DNA of 15,010 bases from Acidobacteriota bacterium (GTDB lineage: Bacteria; Acidobacteriota; Blastocatellia; Pyrinomonadales; Pyrinomonadaceae), in assembly GCA_029862725.1 (NCBI GenBank), contig JAOTWT010000022.1, positions 1 through 15,010 on the forward strand. The letters are read 5' to 3'. The translations under genes were made by a program, and so were the position numbers. A model generated the notes under the pieces. It did no database searches, was not told the DNA's origin, and saw nothing but the letters and a program-made list of their open reading frames with translations. Positions 8,080-15,010 of this stretch are shown here, in pieces (position 1 is the stretch's first letter; every line of letters begins with the position of its first letter).

Positions 8080-10536
8080 CTAGGGAATTCCATGCTGGAC
8101 ACGGTCCTTGAGCCGGGCAAGGAGTTCATCAAACCGTTCATCACCACGGACCGACGCCAGGCTCTTGTCGTTCTCATAAATCTGCCGGTTTTCGTTTCCA
8201 AGGTCGATCGCCCGATTGAGCCATTCGAAGGCAAGATCCGTGTCACCAAGCAAGGCAAAAGCCGCCCCCGCCCAATACGCCATGTCGTGATCAGCAGTCG
8301 AGAGATCGAGTGCCTTCTCAGTAAGTTGAGACCGCGCTCCCGCCTCGTCACCGCTTCCCGCGAGCATCAGAGCGTAAAGAGGGCGCATACCGTCCATCTT
8401 CTCGTTTTCCTCAAGAACGGCCGCCATCGTGCTGAGTGCCTCTTCATTCCTTTTCATGTAATAAAGCGTCGCGGCACGAAAGATCCTGATCATCGGGTGG
8501 TTCGGTTCGAGTTTCGCGCCTTTATCGAGTTCGGCAAGCGCCTTCTCGTACTCGCCCAGGTAATTAAAGATCCTTGCGCGGTTATAACTCGATACTACAA
8601 CCGCCGCCGGATCGAGCCGGCTGAGTTTTGCAAAACTGTTGAGCGCTTCCGTATATTCGCCATCCAGACGGTGCATCGTTCCTTTGACAAAATATAGCGG
8701 TGCCTCATTCGGGAAAAGCGCTTCAAGTTTTCTCAACTCATCACGGGCCGTTGCCTTCTCACCCCGTGCGAGATAGACCAAAACCATCAAAACACGGGCT
8801 TCGGTGACATTCGGATCGTATTCGATGGCTTTTTCAAACGCTTTTTCGGCGAGTTCGTAATCCGTTGATTCACCCATGCCTTTAAAGATCCGGTTCGCAT
8901 AACACGCCCCCAGGCCGCTGTGCGCCAGCGCAAAGGTCGGGTCGACCTCTATTGCGGTCTTGAAATCGGCGATTGCCTCGTCGCAGTCTTTGCTCGAGAC
9001 GGTTCGAAAGATAAAACGACCGAAGTTGTCCCGGCCTCGCAGATACTGTTCGTAAGCTTCCGCGTTATCCGTCGGCCGCCGGTTGAGCACTTCCTGTTCC
9101 TGATCGGTTAGTTCGAGTCGAAGACCGTCGAGTATCTGATATGCGATTACATCCTGAAGCGCGAGAATGTCTTCTCCTTCTGCGTCTATCCGGTCGCTCC
9201 ATAAAATCTCGCCAGTGATCACATCGAGAAGCTGAGCAGTTACGCGCATCCTGCCTTCACCTTTCATAAAGCCAGCGGTGAGCACGGCATGGACCTTCAG
9301 TTCGCGGCCGACCTCTCGTTCGTCGATTTCTTTGCCATGGTATTTCGCTATTACAGAACTTGGCCTGACGATAAGCGACTGGAGGCGCGCTAGTTCTGTG
9401 ATCACCGCATCTGCGAGGGCGAATTCGTAAAAATCGGACGCGGGGTCTCTGCTCAAATTCTTAAACGGGAGTATCGCAACGCTCTTCTTCTCTTTGCCGC
9501 CAGCGGTGTAGGTGGTATCTGGCGAATATGTTGGTGTGACTTGCGTCGAGTTGACGCCGGCGCCAGGCACAACGGAACTGTCGGACCCCGTTTTTCCAGT
9601 AAGCCAGTTCCACGCTTTCTTGACCGGACTGGCGGATTCCAGATGCATGGGTTTGAACGCGTCGCTTTGGACGGTTGGCACGCCGGTTACTTCCTGAAGA
9701 ACGAGCCGCAGTTCGTCCCGCATGGTATCGATTTTTTGATAACGGTCATTCGGGCTCTTTTGTAATGCCTTGTCGATAATCTCCTGAAGCTTCGGTGGTA
9801 TCGGGTCCGGCCTCATTTCGGCGACCGGGGTCGGAGTTCCGTGCAAGACCTGATGACGAACATCCACTACGGTCTTTCCCTGAAATGCCCAGATACCGGC
9901 CAGCAATTCGTACAACAAAACGCCCGTTGAAAATATGTCGGCACGATGATCCGTCTTCTCGCCCATTGCTTGTTCGGGCGCGGCATAGGTTGCCGTGCCG
10001 TATGGAATGCCGAGTTCGGTAAGGTCGGTCCGGTCGATGCCTTTTGCGTCTACAGGAGTATCGTCGTGCATCAGTTTCGCGAGTCCAAAGTCCAGGATTT
10101 TTACCTTTCCCTCGCTATTGACCATTATATTCCCGGCCTTGATGTCTCGATGGATGATATTACGGGTGTGGGCGTAGGCGAGTGCATCACAAACTTGAAT
10201 CGCGATATTCAAGGCACTCTTCAATTCGAGCGGTCTTCCGTCAACAAGCTGCCGGACGTTTTTGCCGTGAACATACTGCATCGCGATATAAAACGTTCCG
10301 TCGTCTTCGTGATAATCGTAAATTGTGCAGATGTTCGGGTGATCCAGTTGTGAACAAAGCTTGGCTTCGCGTTCGAATCTCTTAAAATTGGCGGTCCTGG
10401 CCGTGAGTTCGGGAGGTAGGACTTTGATTACCACTTCCCGGTCGAGTTTCGTGTCGCGGGCTTTATAAACCGTGCCCTGACCGCCCGCACCGAGTTTCTT
10501 GAGGATTTCGTAATGATGAATTTTTGAACCAATCAT
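8080..10536 (-). CDS. Serine/threonine protein kinase with TolB-like domain and C-terminal TPRs
   Basis: An 818-residue protein. Residues 9-280 are a Hanks-type kinase with all key elements: glycine loop GAGGQGTV (16-23), catalytic Lys38, HRDIKAGN (129-136), DFG (149-151) and APE (186-188). After a Ser/Thr/Pro-rich linker (~281-350) comes a TolB/FlgO-like domain starting KKSVAILPFKNLSRD (351 on), of the kind also found in adenylate cyclases and CadC-type regulators. From about 500 to the end there are tetratricopeptide repeats (for example ALAHSGLGACYANRIF and a DPNVTEARV repeat). No transmembrane helix is visible, unlike PknB-type receptors, so this looks like a soluble cytoplasmic kinase that binds partners through its TPRs. 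This architecture is frequent in Acidobacteriota. It lies downstream of the glutaredoxin gene but a terminator separates them; substrates unknown. Confidence 0.92.
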   Translation of the reverse strand: MIGSKIHHYEILKKLGAGGQGTVYKARDTKLDREVVIKVLPPELTARTANFKRFEREAKLCSQLDHPNICTIYDYHEDDGTFYIAMQYVHGKNVRQLVDGRPLELKSALNIAIQVCDALAYAHTRNIIHRDIKAGNIMVNSEGKVKILDFGLAKLMHDDTPVDAKGIDRTDLTELGIPYGTATYAAPEQAMGEKTDHRADIFSTGVLLYELLAGIWAFQGKTVVDVRHQVLHGTPTPVAEMRPDPIPPKLQEIIDKALQKSPNDRYQKIDTMRDELRLVLQEVTGVPTVQSDAFKPMHLESASPVKKAWNWLTGKTGSDSSVVPGAGVNSTQVTPTYSPDTTYTAGGKEKKSVAILPFKNLSRDPASDFYEFALADAVITELARLQSLIVRPSSVIAKYHGKEIDEREVGRELKVHAVLTAGFMKGEGRMRVTAQLLDVITGEILWSDRIDAEGEDILALQDVIAYQILDGLRLELTDQEQEVLNRRPTDNAEAYEQYLRGRDNFGRFIFRTVSSKDCDEAIADFKTAIEVDPTFALAHSGLGACYANRIFKGMGESTDYELAEKAFEKAIEYDPNVTEARVLMVLVYLARGEKATARDELRKLEALFPNEAPLYFVKGTMHRLDGEYTEALNSFAKLSRLDPAAVVVSSYNRARIFNYLGEYEKALAELDKGAKLEPNHPMIRIFRAATLYYMKRNEEALSTMAAVLEENEKMDGMRPLYALMLAGSGDEAGARSQLTEKALDLSTADHDMAYWAGAAFALLGDTDLAFEWLNRAIDLGNENRQIYENDKSLASVRGDERFDELLARLKDRVQHGIP

Positions 10537-10599
10537 AACGATCGATTCGTTTATCTGAGAGTCGAAAAAACGAATCCGTTGATCATTCGGTCAAAACTT

Positions 10600-10636
10600 G
10601 TATTTAAAAAGAAAATTAGTCGGCAAACTGCCGACT
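10600..10636 (-). terminator. Intrinsic terminator after the glutaredoxin gene
   Basis: A perfect 8-bp inverted repeat (AGTCGGCA / TGCCGACT, 10618-10636) with a 3-base loop. Read on the minus strand it is followed by AATTTTCTTTTT, a good T-tract, 17 bases after the glutaredoxin TGA. The plus-strand side lacks a T-tract, so the direction is minus. Confidence 0.85.
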
Positions 10637-10653
10637 TAACCAATTGTGATCGT

Positions 10654-10875
10654 TCAGCCCCGTGGGGGATCGCCCCATCCTGACTGCACGTATTCTCCAT
10701 TCTCAACGATCACAGGAACCACAGGGTCTCCGCCCGTGATTCCAAGCATTTCCTTTTGCCTGTCAAGATCATTTTGCGCGTCATAGTCAGTAAACTCAAT
10801 ATTGTTCTCGACATAGTGGGCGCGCGCCTGATCGCAGTACGGACAATTCGGCTTCGTATAAATTACCAATGACAT
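10654..10875 (-). CDS. Glutaredoxin-like thiol oxidoreductase
   Basis: A 73-residue thioredoxin-fold protein beginning MSLVIYTKPNCPYCDQARAHY, with a CPYC active site (residues 11-14) and the cis-proline region in GDPVVPVIVENGEYVQSGWG. Such proteins reduce disulfides or mixed glutathione disulfides. I prefer the ATG at 10875 over one eight codons upstream: GGGGAG sits 10 bases before it, it starts in family register, and the promoter's transcription start falls near 10896. The gene ends in TGA immediately after a conserved-looking GWGDPPRG tail; reading through the TGA gives five more residues before a TAA at the foot of the terminator hairpin (see finding on possible selenocysteine). The function of a GW-DPPRG tail is not known to me. 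Confidence 0.85.
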   Translation of the reverse strand: MSLVIYTKPNCPYCDQARAHYVENNIEFTDYDAQNDLDRQKEMLGITGGDPVVPVIVENGEYVQSGWGDPPRG

Positions 10876-10901
10876 AAAAACGTTCTCCCCGTATTTCAAT
10901 T

Positions 10902-10929
10902 AGTTTAGCAACTAAAGACCGATAATCAA
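10902..10929 (-). promoter_or_regulatory. Sigma70-like promoter for the glutaredoxin gene
   Basis: On the minus strand TTGATT (10924-10929), a 16-base spacer and TAAACT (10902-10907) stand about 27 bases before the ATG. A small palindrome (TTTAG-TTG-CTAAA, 10904-10916) overlaps the -10 element and could be an operator; the match is by eye only. Confidence 0.4.
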
Positions 10930-11785
10930 ATGCTTTCGGGGAAAAAATCGGGAGCAGCAAGGAACGCTTCATTTCAGTTCCAGATCGAAACTTGAATTGA
11001 GTCTGTTGCCAGGCGGCGGGATGGCAATCGACTGAGATCAGGCGTTGTTTTTACGAATACTGGAGCTGCGGATAGCGGGATGGAAACACAAAGCCCCCCT
11101 TTTTCTCAGCGCCGGAGCCTGGCCTCTTTACAGCAAGGCGCAATCGTGTAAATCGACATTTAAGGCCGGAGAAAAACCGTCCAATTGAACCTGAACTGGC
11201 AGCCACATCGGAAATCCAGACCCTTGAGCGCATTAGTCAAGTACATTCCTGAAAACGACGTTTCCCGGGGTGGAGCTTTCATAGGCAATTAATCATTGAT
11301 TGTTTGTGTAGAGAGGAAGAGAATTTACTGGCTTCGACCCGTCGCGCGTATTTTGATTTCAAATTGGTCGATAAGATTTTACCCCGGAGACAGGGTGTGT
11401 AGAAGACGCCTCCGAGGCTACGCCCCGCATCACAAACTCGCTCCCACAAGCGGTGCAAGATCGAAACTCATTCCGGCCAGCGGTCGTTCACTTTTCCGAT
11501 CCATCCAAACCAACTATACAAGGGTTTGTAGCGTTCTCCAACCTTGAACGATTTTAGTTTTTGATGAATACCATAAATGGAATCTGTAGTATCAAAACCG
11601 TTCTCGCGCCAGTCACCGCAGATCGCAGGCATTCAATCCTTATTCTCTTTCTGTCCGGAATTGTCTCAGTACTGAAACAAATCTGGGGCTTCGTCTTCCA
11701 GTACAAATGCTTTGGAAATTTGACTCTAAGATTCGGGCGTTCAATCATAGCCCTAGAACCGTGGGTTACCGGCTCGCTTCTCGTT
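10930..11785. other. ~850 bases without a convincing gene
   Basis: Between the glutaredoxin promoter and the ferredoxin-like gene I see only short open frames rich in basic residues and cysteines with no start context or family signature. Positions 11561-11785 extend the ferredoxin frame upstream but look unlike that protein (hydrophobic, mixed, no domain). No tRNA-like cloverleaf, CRISPR repeat or IS end is evident. It may hold the promoter of the downstream gene. Confidence 0.5.
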
Positions 11786-12079
11786 ATGAATCTTGATGAC
11801 TATAAAGACATTTTCGAACCCTTCGACAGACTGGTCGAGATTGAGATACTTGGCCGAAGATGCAAGGTTCCCGAAAACAACACGTTGTTGAGGTGTTTCC
11901 AGTACCTTAGCCTGGACTCGATTTCACACGGTGATTTTTGCTGGAACAGGGACTGTATGAATTGCCAGATCTGGATTGATAACAAAGGGAAAGAAAAGGC
12001 GTTGATAGCGTGCCGCGCAAAGGTCAAGGCGGGGATGAAGATCGTACGGCTTCATGAGGAGATCGAGCTCGAAATTTGA
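11786..12079 (+). CDS. Small 2Fe-2S ferredoxin-like (Fer2/Fer2_4) protein
   Basis: A 97-residue protein. RLVEIEILGRRCKVPENNTL resembles the opening beta-hairpin of Fer2-type domains, where a peptide edge strand is followed by 'pe-n-tLL'. Four cysteines are spaced C52-x4-C57-x2-C60-x15-C76 in FCWNRDCMNCQIW...IACRAKV, the pattern of plant-type or xanthine-dehydrogenase-small-subunit-like [2Fe-2S] domains, and AGMKIVRL follows as in the N-terminal ferredoxin domains of NuoG/sarcosine-oxidase-alpha-like proteins. It probably passes electrons to an oxidoreductase encoded elsewhere. I chose the ATG at 11786 because the family-like sequence begins there; the same frame is open back to 11561, but the added part has no domain features. 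No clear ribosome binding site. No electron-transfer partner lies next to it. Confidence 0.7.
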   Translation: MNLDDYKDIFEPFDRLVEIEILGRRCKVPENNTLLRCFQYLSLDSISHGDFCWNRDCMNCQIWIDNKGKEKALIACRAKVKAGMKIVRLHEEIELEI

Positions 12080-12080
12080 A

Positions 12081-12161
12081 TGAGTCAGGCGACAGGATTC
12101 GGGAGTCAGGAAGCGACGCATGTTTTGGTCCTGCGACACATTATCAGTAACCGGCGACAGG
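12081..12161. repeat. Short imperfect direct repeats downstream of the ferredoxin-like gene
   Basis: GAGTCAGG occurs at 12082-12089 and 12103-12110, and GCGACAGG at 12089-12096 and 12154-12161. Further on, CTGAAC-containing phrases recur near 12176 and 12274. The pattern resembles decayed short intergenic repeats. It has no transposase or clear terminal repeats. The rest of 12080-12285 shows no gene. Confidence 0.3.
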
Positions 12162-12285
12162 TAACTTGTAACCAGTCCTGAACTTTCGACCCGGGAGTTT
12201 TCGTTTTGAGCCACATTTCGCACGGTACTTCGGGCAAGCCCCGACCCTATACGATGTAATGATGTTTTCTGAACCCTGAACTTTG

Positions 12286-12609
12286 TTAATGATAAATCGG
12301 GACGCTCGGGTCAATTTCACGGGACCATGCCGTTATGCCGCCGACGAGGTTTGCCATATCTCCTTCGAATCCGGCCCTTTGAAGTGCTTCGATTGCACGC
12401 GCGCTGCGTCCACCCATCTTGCAGTGGACAATGATCTCCCTTGAAGGGTCCAATTCGTCCATTCGCCGGATGATTTGAGGGAGCGGTATCAACTCGGCAC
12501 CTTCGATCTTCGCGACCGCCCACTCATCCGGCATACGCACGTCAATCAGCTGTATGTTCTCGTCGGCGTCCATTTTCGCCTTCAATTCCGACACGGTAAT
12601 TTCCTTCAT
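12286..12609 (-). CDS. Single-domain rhodanese (sulfurtransferase)
   Basis: A 107-residue rhodanese-like protein. LIDVRMPDEW (21-30) is the conserved N-terminal strand with Asp23 and Arg25; the active-site loop is HCKMGGRSA with Cys63 as the persulfide-forming residue; GGITAW (90-95) is the usual C-terminal motif. Single-domain members of this length (PspE/GlpE-like) move sulfane sulfur or act as redox carriers. The start has a good Shine-Dalgarno (AGGAG, 7 bases before ATG). It lies downstream of pilT but a terminator separates the two, and it points towards the ferredoxin-like gene. No partner is visible to fix its pathway. Confidence 0.92.
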   Translation of the reverse strand: MKEITVSELKAKMDADENIQLIDVRMPDEWAVAKIEGAELIPLPQIIRRMDELDPSREIIVHCKMGGRSARAIEALQRAGFEGDMANLVGGITAWSREIDPSVPIYH

Positions 12610-12634
12610 TTAGCGCTCCTATATTCGAAAGAAC

Positions 12635-12663
12635 AGATTAAGTTATTTGTTTTCGCATCTCAA
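12635..12663 (-). promoter_or_regulatory. Possible promoter of the rhodanese gene
   Basis: On the minus strand TTGAGA (12658-12663) and TAATCT (12635-12640) are separated by 17 bases and lie 26 bases before the ATG. The -10 match is only moderate. Confidence 0.3.
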
Positions 12664-12691
12664 TCCGCGCAAGGCCCTATTTTTGCGAACC

Positions 12692-12718
12692 AATAGAAAA
12701 GGCGGGCCGCAGCCCGCC
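12692..12718 (-). terminator. Intrinsic terminator after pilT
   Basis: A 7-bp GC-only stem, GGCGGGC / GCCCGCC (12701-12718), with a 4-base loop. On the minus strand it is followed by TTTTCTATT, and it begins 26 bases after the pilT stop. The plus-strand side has no T-tract. Confidence 0.85.
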
Positions 12719-12743
12719 ATTGAACCCTGAGAATAGTGTTGGT

Positions 12744-14675
12744 TCAAATTTTCTTTCCTGCTCTCTGGAGCAGGGTTTCAAAATGGTCCTTATCGATTGC
12801 TTTGATATAGGCGTCTTTTGGTTCGACCAGCCCTTTTTCGACCAGGTCCATCAATGAATCATTGAGCATCTGCATCCCGAGATTTTTCCCGGTCTGCATT
12901 TGCGAGGCGATCTGAAAAGTCTTTCCTTCCCTGATTAAATTCGCGATTGCGGGTGTAACGATCAAGACCTCGAGTGCTGCAATTCTGCCTCCACCGACTT
13001 TTGGAAGCAGAGTTTGCGCGATGACTCCCTTAAGAGATTCTGAAAGCATCACACGGATTTGCTGTTGGCGGTCGGCGGGGAACTGATCGATAATACGATC
13101 CACCGTCGAAGCAGCGGTTGTCGTATGAAGGGTTCCAAACACGAGGTGACCGGTCTCGGCGGTTTCGATCGCGATCGAGATCGTTTCGAGATCACGCATC
13201 TCGCCGACCAGCAGTATATCGGGGTCTTCCCGTAAGGCTGCACGCAGGGCGTTCTTGAACGAACGTGTGTGATTATGAACCTCGCGCTGGTTCACGAGGC
13301 ATTTTATGTTTTCATGGGTGAACTCGATCGGGTCCTCGATCGTGATAATGTGATCCTCACGGTTCTTGTTGATCGAATCGACCATCGCACAAAGCGTTGT
13401 CGATTTTCCGGAACCCGTTGGTCCAGTTACGACGACTAGTCCTTTCGAAAGCTCCGTCAGGTTCATGATCGCTTTTGAAAGACCGAGGTCGTCGGCCGTC
13501 ATTATTTCCGAAGGAATGATGCGAAATACGCCGCCCATTCCCTTGCGGTCGCGGAATACGTTTGCGCGAAAGCGAGCGAGCCCGTCGATTTCGTAAGCAA
13601 AATCGGTGTCATTTCGCTCCGCAAACTCCTCCTTGTTTTTGTCGGGCATGATCGATTTTAGAAGGTCTTCGATCACACCGTTAGTAAGTTTTGCAAAGCC
13701 GGGCGCAAGTTCCATCATCTTTCCGTCTTTACGGACAAGTGGAGGCATCGAAACGCTGAGATGGAGATCAGAAGCGCCGGCTTCGGCCATTTTGACAAAG
13801 AGTGCGTCCATTTCTGTCCGGTCCTCTTGGTCTGCTGGGGTGAAAATCGTTTGTTCAATTGCCGCAGGTATAGCGCTGGTCTCGGCGGGACGCGTGGGAG
13901 CAAAATTGGTTGCATTCGTTTCGGTGTCGTACTGAACAGCGGGCGCGCCTACTGTTTCGGCCTCGGACTGATACTCGCCCTGCGCGTCCGTATAGCCTTC
14001 GTACACACTGGAATCTCCGGCTTCGACTTCAATCTCCACGGCACCGCTTTCGTCGCCGGATTGATTTCCCGTCGAGGCAAATTCGTCTGATCCGCCTTCA
14101 GGTGAGAATTCCTCTGACTGAAGTACGGTCGGTTCGGCATCATTTTCGAGAGTGTATTCCGGGGCCATTTCCATCGGCCCTGAAGTTTCGACGATTTCGG
14201 GCGTCGATTCCTGGCCGGACTGATCCGGTTCGCTCGATTCGTCGCTTGGTGTTTCCACTGCCTCGTTTTGAGGAGGCTCGGCTTGCGTTGAACCGGCAGT
14301 TGCGTCCATTTCGACGTCATTTGGCTGTTCTGCCTGCTGGTCGTTTAACGCTTCTTCCGGCAACGCATCTGTTGCCGCTCCGGGCATAATCGTGACATTG
14401 AATCCAGACGGCGATTTGCGGACACAGAAATTGAAGTTTCCGAGCGCATGCGGATGCACGAACGCGACTTCGGGCTGATTCGGCAATTGCTGCTTAATAT
14501 CGTTCGGTATAAGCGAAAAGATCATCGAATTGATCTGCGCGCCGGGCAAAGGGGTCGCCGCCGCTTCGACCTGTCCGCTCGCCGTCATGATATATGGGTT
14601 TTTATTCGGCTCGAGATGGAGCTCTAAACCACACGTATTCAACAATTGTTGGAGATAACTATTTAGCTTTTCCAT
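12744..14675 (-). CDS. pilT: PilT-type pilus retraction ATPase with extra N-terminal domain and acidic linker
   Basis: A 643-residue protein, against about 340-375 for ordinary PilT. Residues ~288-643 are a complete PilT: N-terminal PAS-like part (ASDLHLSVSMPPLVRKDGKM), Walker A GPTGSGKST (418-426), Asp box ITIEDPIEF (444-452), Walker B region DILLVGEMRD, His box TGHLVFGTLHT (508-518), and AIANLIREGKTFQI, the AIRNLIRE-type motif that marks PilT rather than PilB. It should power type IV pilus retraction at the inner-membrane base. Residues ~16-99 read as a diverged second copy of the PilT N-domain, joined by a Glu/Ser/Gln-rich linker of about 190 residues. I start at ATG 14675: the frame upstream to 14759 gives a Pro-rich non-family peptide and would begin before the likely transcription start. 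No strong Shine-Dalgarno. Confidence 0.93.
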   Translation of the reverse strand: MEKLNSYLQQLLNTCGLELHLEPNKNPYIMTASGQVEAAATPLPGAQINSMIFSLIPNDIKQQLPNQPEVAFVHPHALGNFNFCVRKSPSGFNVTIMPGAATDALPEEALNDQQAEQPNDVEMDATAGSTQAEPPQNEAVETPSDESSEPDQSGQESTPEIVETSGPMEMAPEYTLENDAEPTVLQSEEFSPEGGSDEFASTGNQSGDESGAVEIEVEAGDSSVYEGYTDAQGEYQSEAETVGAPAVQYDTETNATNFAPTRPAETSAIPAAIEQTIFTPADQEDRTEMDALFVKMAEAGASDLHLSVSMPPLVRKDGKMMELAPGFAKLTNGVIEDLLKSIMPDKNKEEFAERNDTDFAYEIDGLARFRANVFRDRKGMGGVFRIIPSEIMTADDLGLSKAIMNLTELSKGLVVVTGPTGSGKSTTLCAMVDSINKNREDHIITIEDPIEFTHENIKCLVNQREVHNHTRSFKNALRAALREDPDILLVGEMRDLETISIAIETAETGHLVFGTLHTTTAASTVDRIIDQFPADRQQQIRVMLSESLKGVIAQTLLPKVGGGRIAALEVLIVTPAIANLIREGKTFQIASQMQTGKNLGMQMLNDSLMDLVEKGLVEPKDAYIKAIDKDHFETLLQRAGKKI

Positions 14676-14759
14676 TTTTCCGGAGGTAAGTCGAGAATAG
14701 ATTGGGATGGTCGGGTATGGGATGGAGGGAGGTTCAGGGAAGACCCAGAACACAAACAA

Positions 14760-14788
14760 AGTTTAACATAGGCAAACTTTATTGCCAA
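14760..14788 (-). promoter_or_regulatory. Sigma70-like promoter of pilT, with overlapping palindrome
   Basis: On the minus strand TTGGCA (14783-14788), a 17-base spacer and TAAACT (14760-14765) are close to consensus, and place transcription start near 14753, about 75 bases before the chosen ATG. An inverted repeat GGCAA-N6-TTGCC (14771-14786) overlaps the -35 element and spacer, a suitable place for a repressor or activator. Confidence 0.55.
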
Positions 14789-14826
14789 GACATAATGTGC
14801 CGTCGTTGAAAAACACATTTTGCCGC

Positions 14827-15010
14827 CTAAACAGTCACGGCCTCGCGATATTCGCCCCATACCGCTCGAAGGGCCTGGCTGATTTCGCCGACGGTTACGT
14901 TTGACTCAACCGCGCGGAGGATATGCGGCAATAGGTTGGAATCGGCCGATGCCGCGGTCGTAATACTTTCGAGCGCCGAGTTTGCCCTCTCGGTATCGCG
15001 GGTCGAACGA
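14827..15010 (-). CDS. Methylmalonyl-CoA mutase catalytic subunit, 3' end only
   Basis: The minus strand encodes the last 60 residues of a protein that continues beyond the window. NLLPHILRAVESNVTVGEIS followed by QALRAVWGEYREA matches the end of the TIM-barrel catalytic (alpha) domain of methylmalonyl-CoA mutase, 'N-L-P-I-AV...T-GEI-LR-V-GEYR'. The protein ends directly after that, without the B12-binding domain of full-length MutB, so it is likely the split catalytic subunit whose cobalamin-binding partner is encoded elsewhere. It interconverts (R)-methylmalonyl-CoA and succinyl-CoA in propionate metabolism. It ends 151 bases before the pilT ATG; pilT has its own promoter. Confidence 0.85.
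   Translation of the reverse strand, partial: RSTRDTERANSALESITTAASADSNLLPHILRAVESNVTVGEISQALRAVWGEYREAVTV

Noticed and set aside
8053..8085. Possible bidirectional terminator between YdcF and the kinase gene (CCCTA...TAGGG)
   Set aside because: The stem is only 5 bp with an 11-base loop and no T-tract.
10549..10594. Promoter of the kinase gene with TTGACC at 10589-10594
   Set aside because: The -35 hexamer is good but no acceptable -10 hexamer lies at 16-18 bases.
11296..11547. Plus-strand frame of 83 codons
   Set aside because: Basic, cysteine-rich, no ribosome binding site and no family signature; likely non-coding.
14676..14759. Longer PilT start at 14759
   Set aside because: The added residues are proline-rich and unlike the family, and the promoter -10 element at 14760-14765 would put the start codon upstream of the transcription start.

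Overview
The window looks like chromosomal DNA of a Gram-negative bacterium with moderate GC. The gene content (a soluble Ser/Thr kinase fused to a TolB-like domain and TPRs, an enlarged PilT, a stand-alone methylmalonyl-CoA mutase catalytic subunit and an envelope-polysaccharide cluster) is most reminiscent of Acidobacteriota, perhaps Blastocatellia. That placement is an inference from gene style; no rRNA or tRNA gene is visible to confirm it.

Positions 1-8052, all on +, carry the tail of a surface-polysaccharide cluster. In order these are: a two-domain sugar oxidoreductase (zinc-alcohol-dehydrogenase part plus Gfo/Idh/MocA part) whose frame is broken near 1050; a GT-B glycosyltransferase; a roughly 700-base gap with possible gene remnants; an AsnB-type amidotransferase; a FemAB/GNAT-like transferase; a second glycosyltransferase; and a YdcF/DUF218 membrane-anchored protein. 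The last three genes are abutting or a few bases apart. An AsnB-type amidotransferase plus FemAB-like protein plus glycosyltransferases is the mix seen in exosortase/PEP-CTERM-type exopolysaccharide loci, but no exosortase is in the window.

Positions 8080-10875 are on -: a large kinase/TolB/TPR protein and, upstream of it, a small CPYC glutaredoxin that ends in TGA directly before a strong hairpin and T-tract. Positions 10876-11785 hold no convincing gene. A small 2Fe-2S ferredoxin-like protein (11786-12079, +) faces a single-domain rhodanese (12286-12609, -).

Positions 12744-15010 are on -: a hairpin terminator, a 643-residue PilT-family ATPase, its promoter, and the 3' end of a methylmalonyl-CoA mutase catalytic subunit running off the window. 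The PilT protein has the normal C-terminal retraction ATPase preceded by a long acidic linker and what reads as a second, diverged copy of the PilT N-terminal domain.

The most interesting points are the duplicated PilT N-domain, the possible selenocysteine reading of the glutaredoxin TGA (speculative), the internal deletion in the oxidoreductase, and the possible relics before asnB. I see no convincing wholly new multi-gene system, and no CRISPR array, IS element or tRNA.
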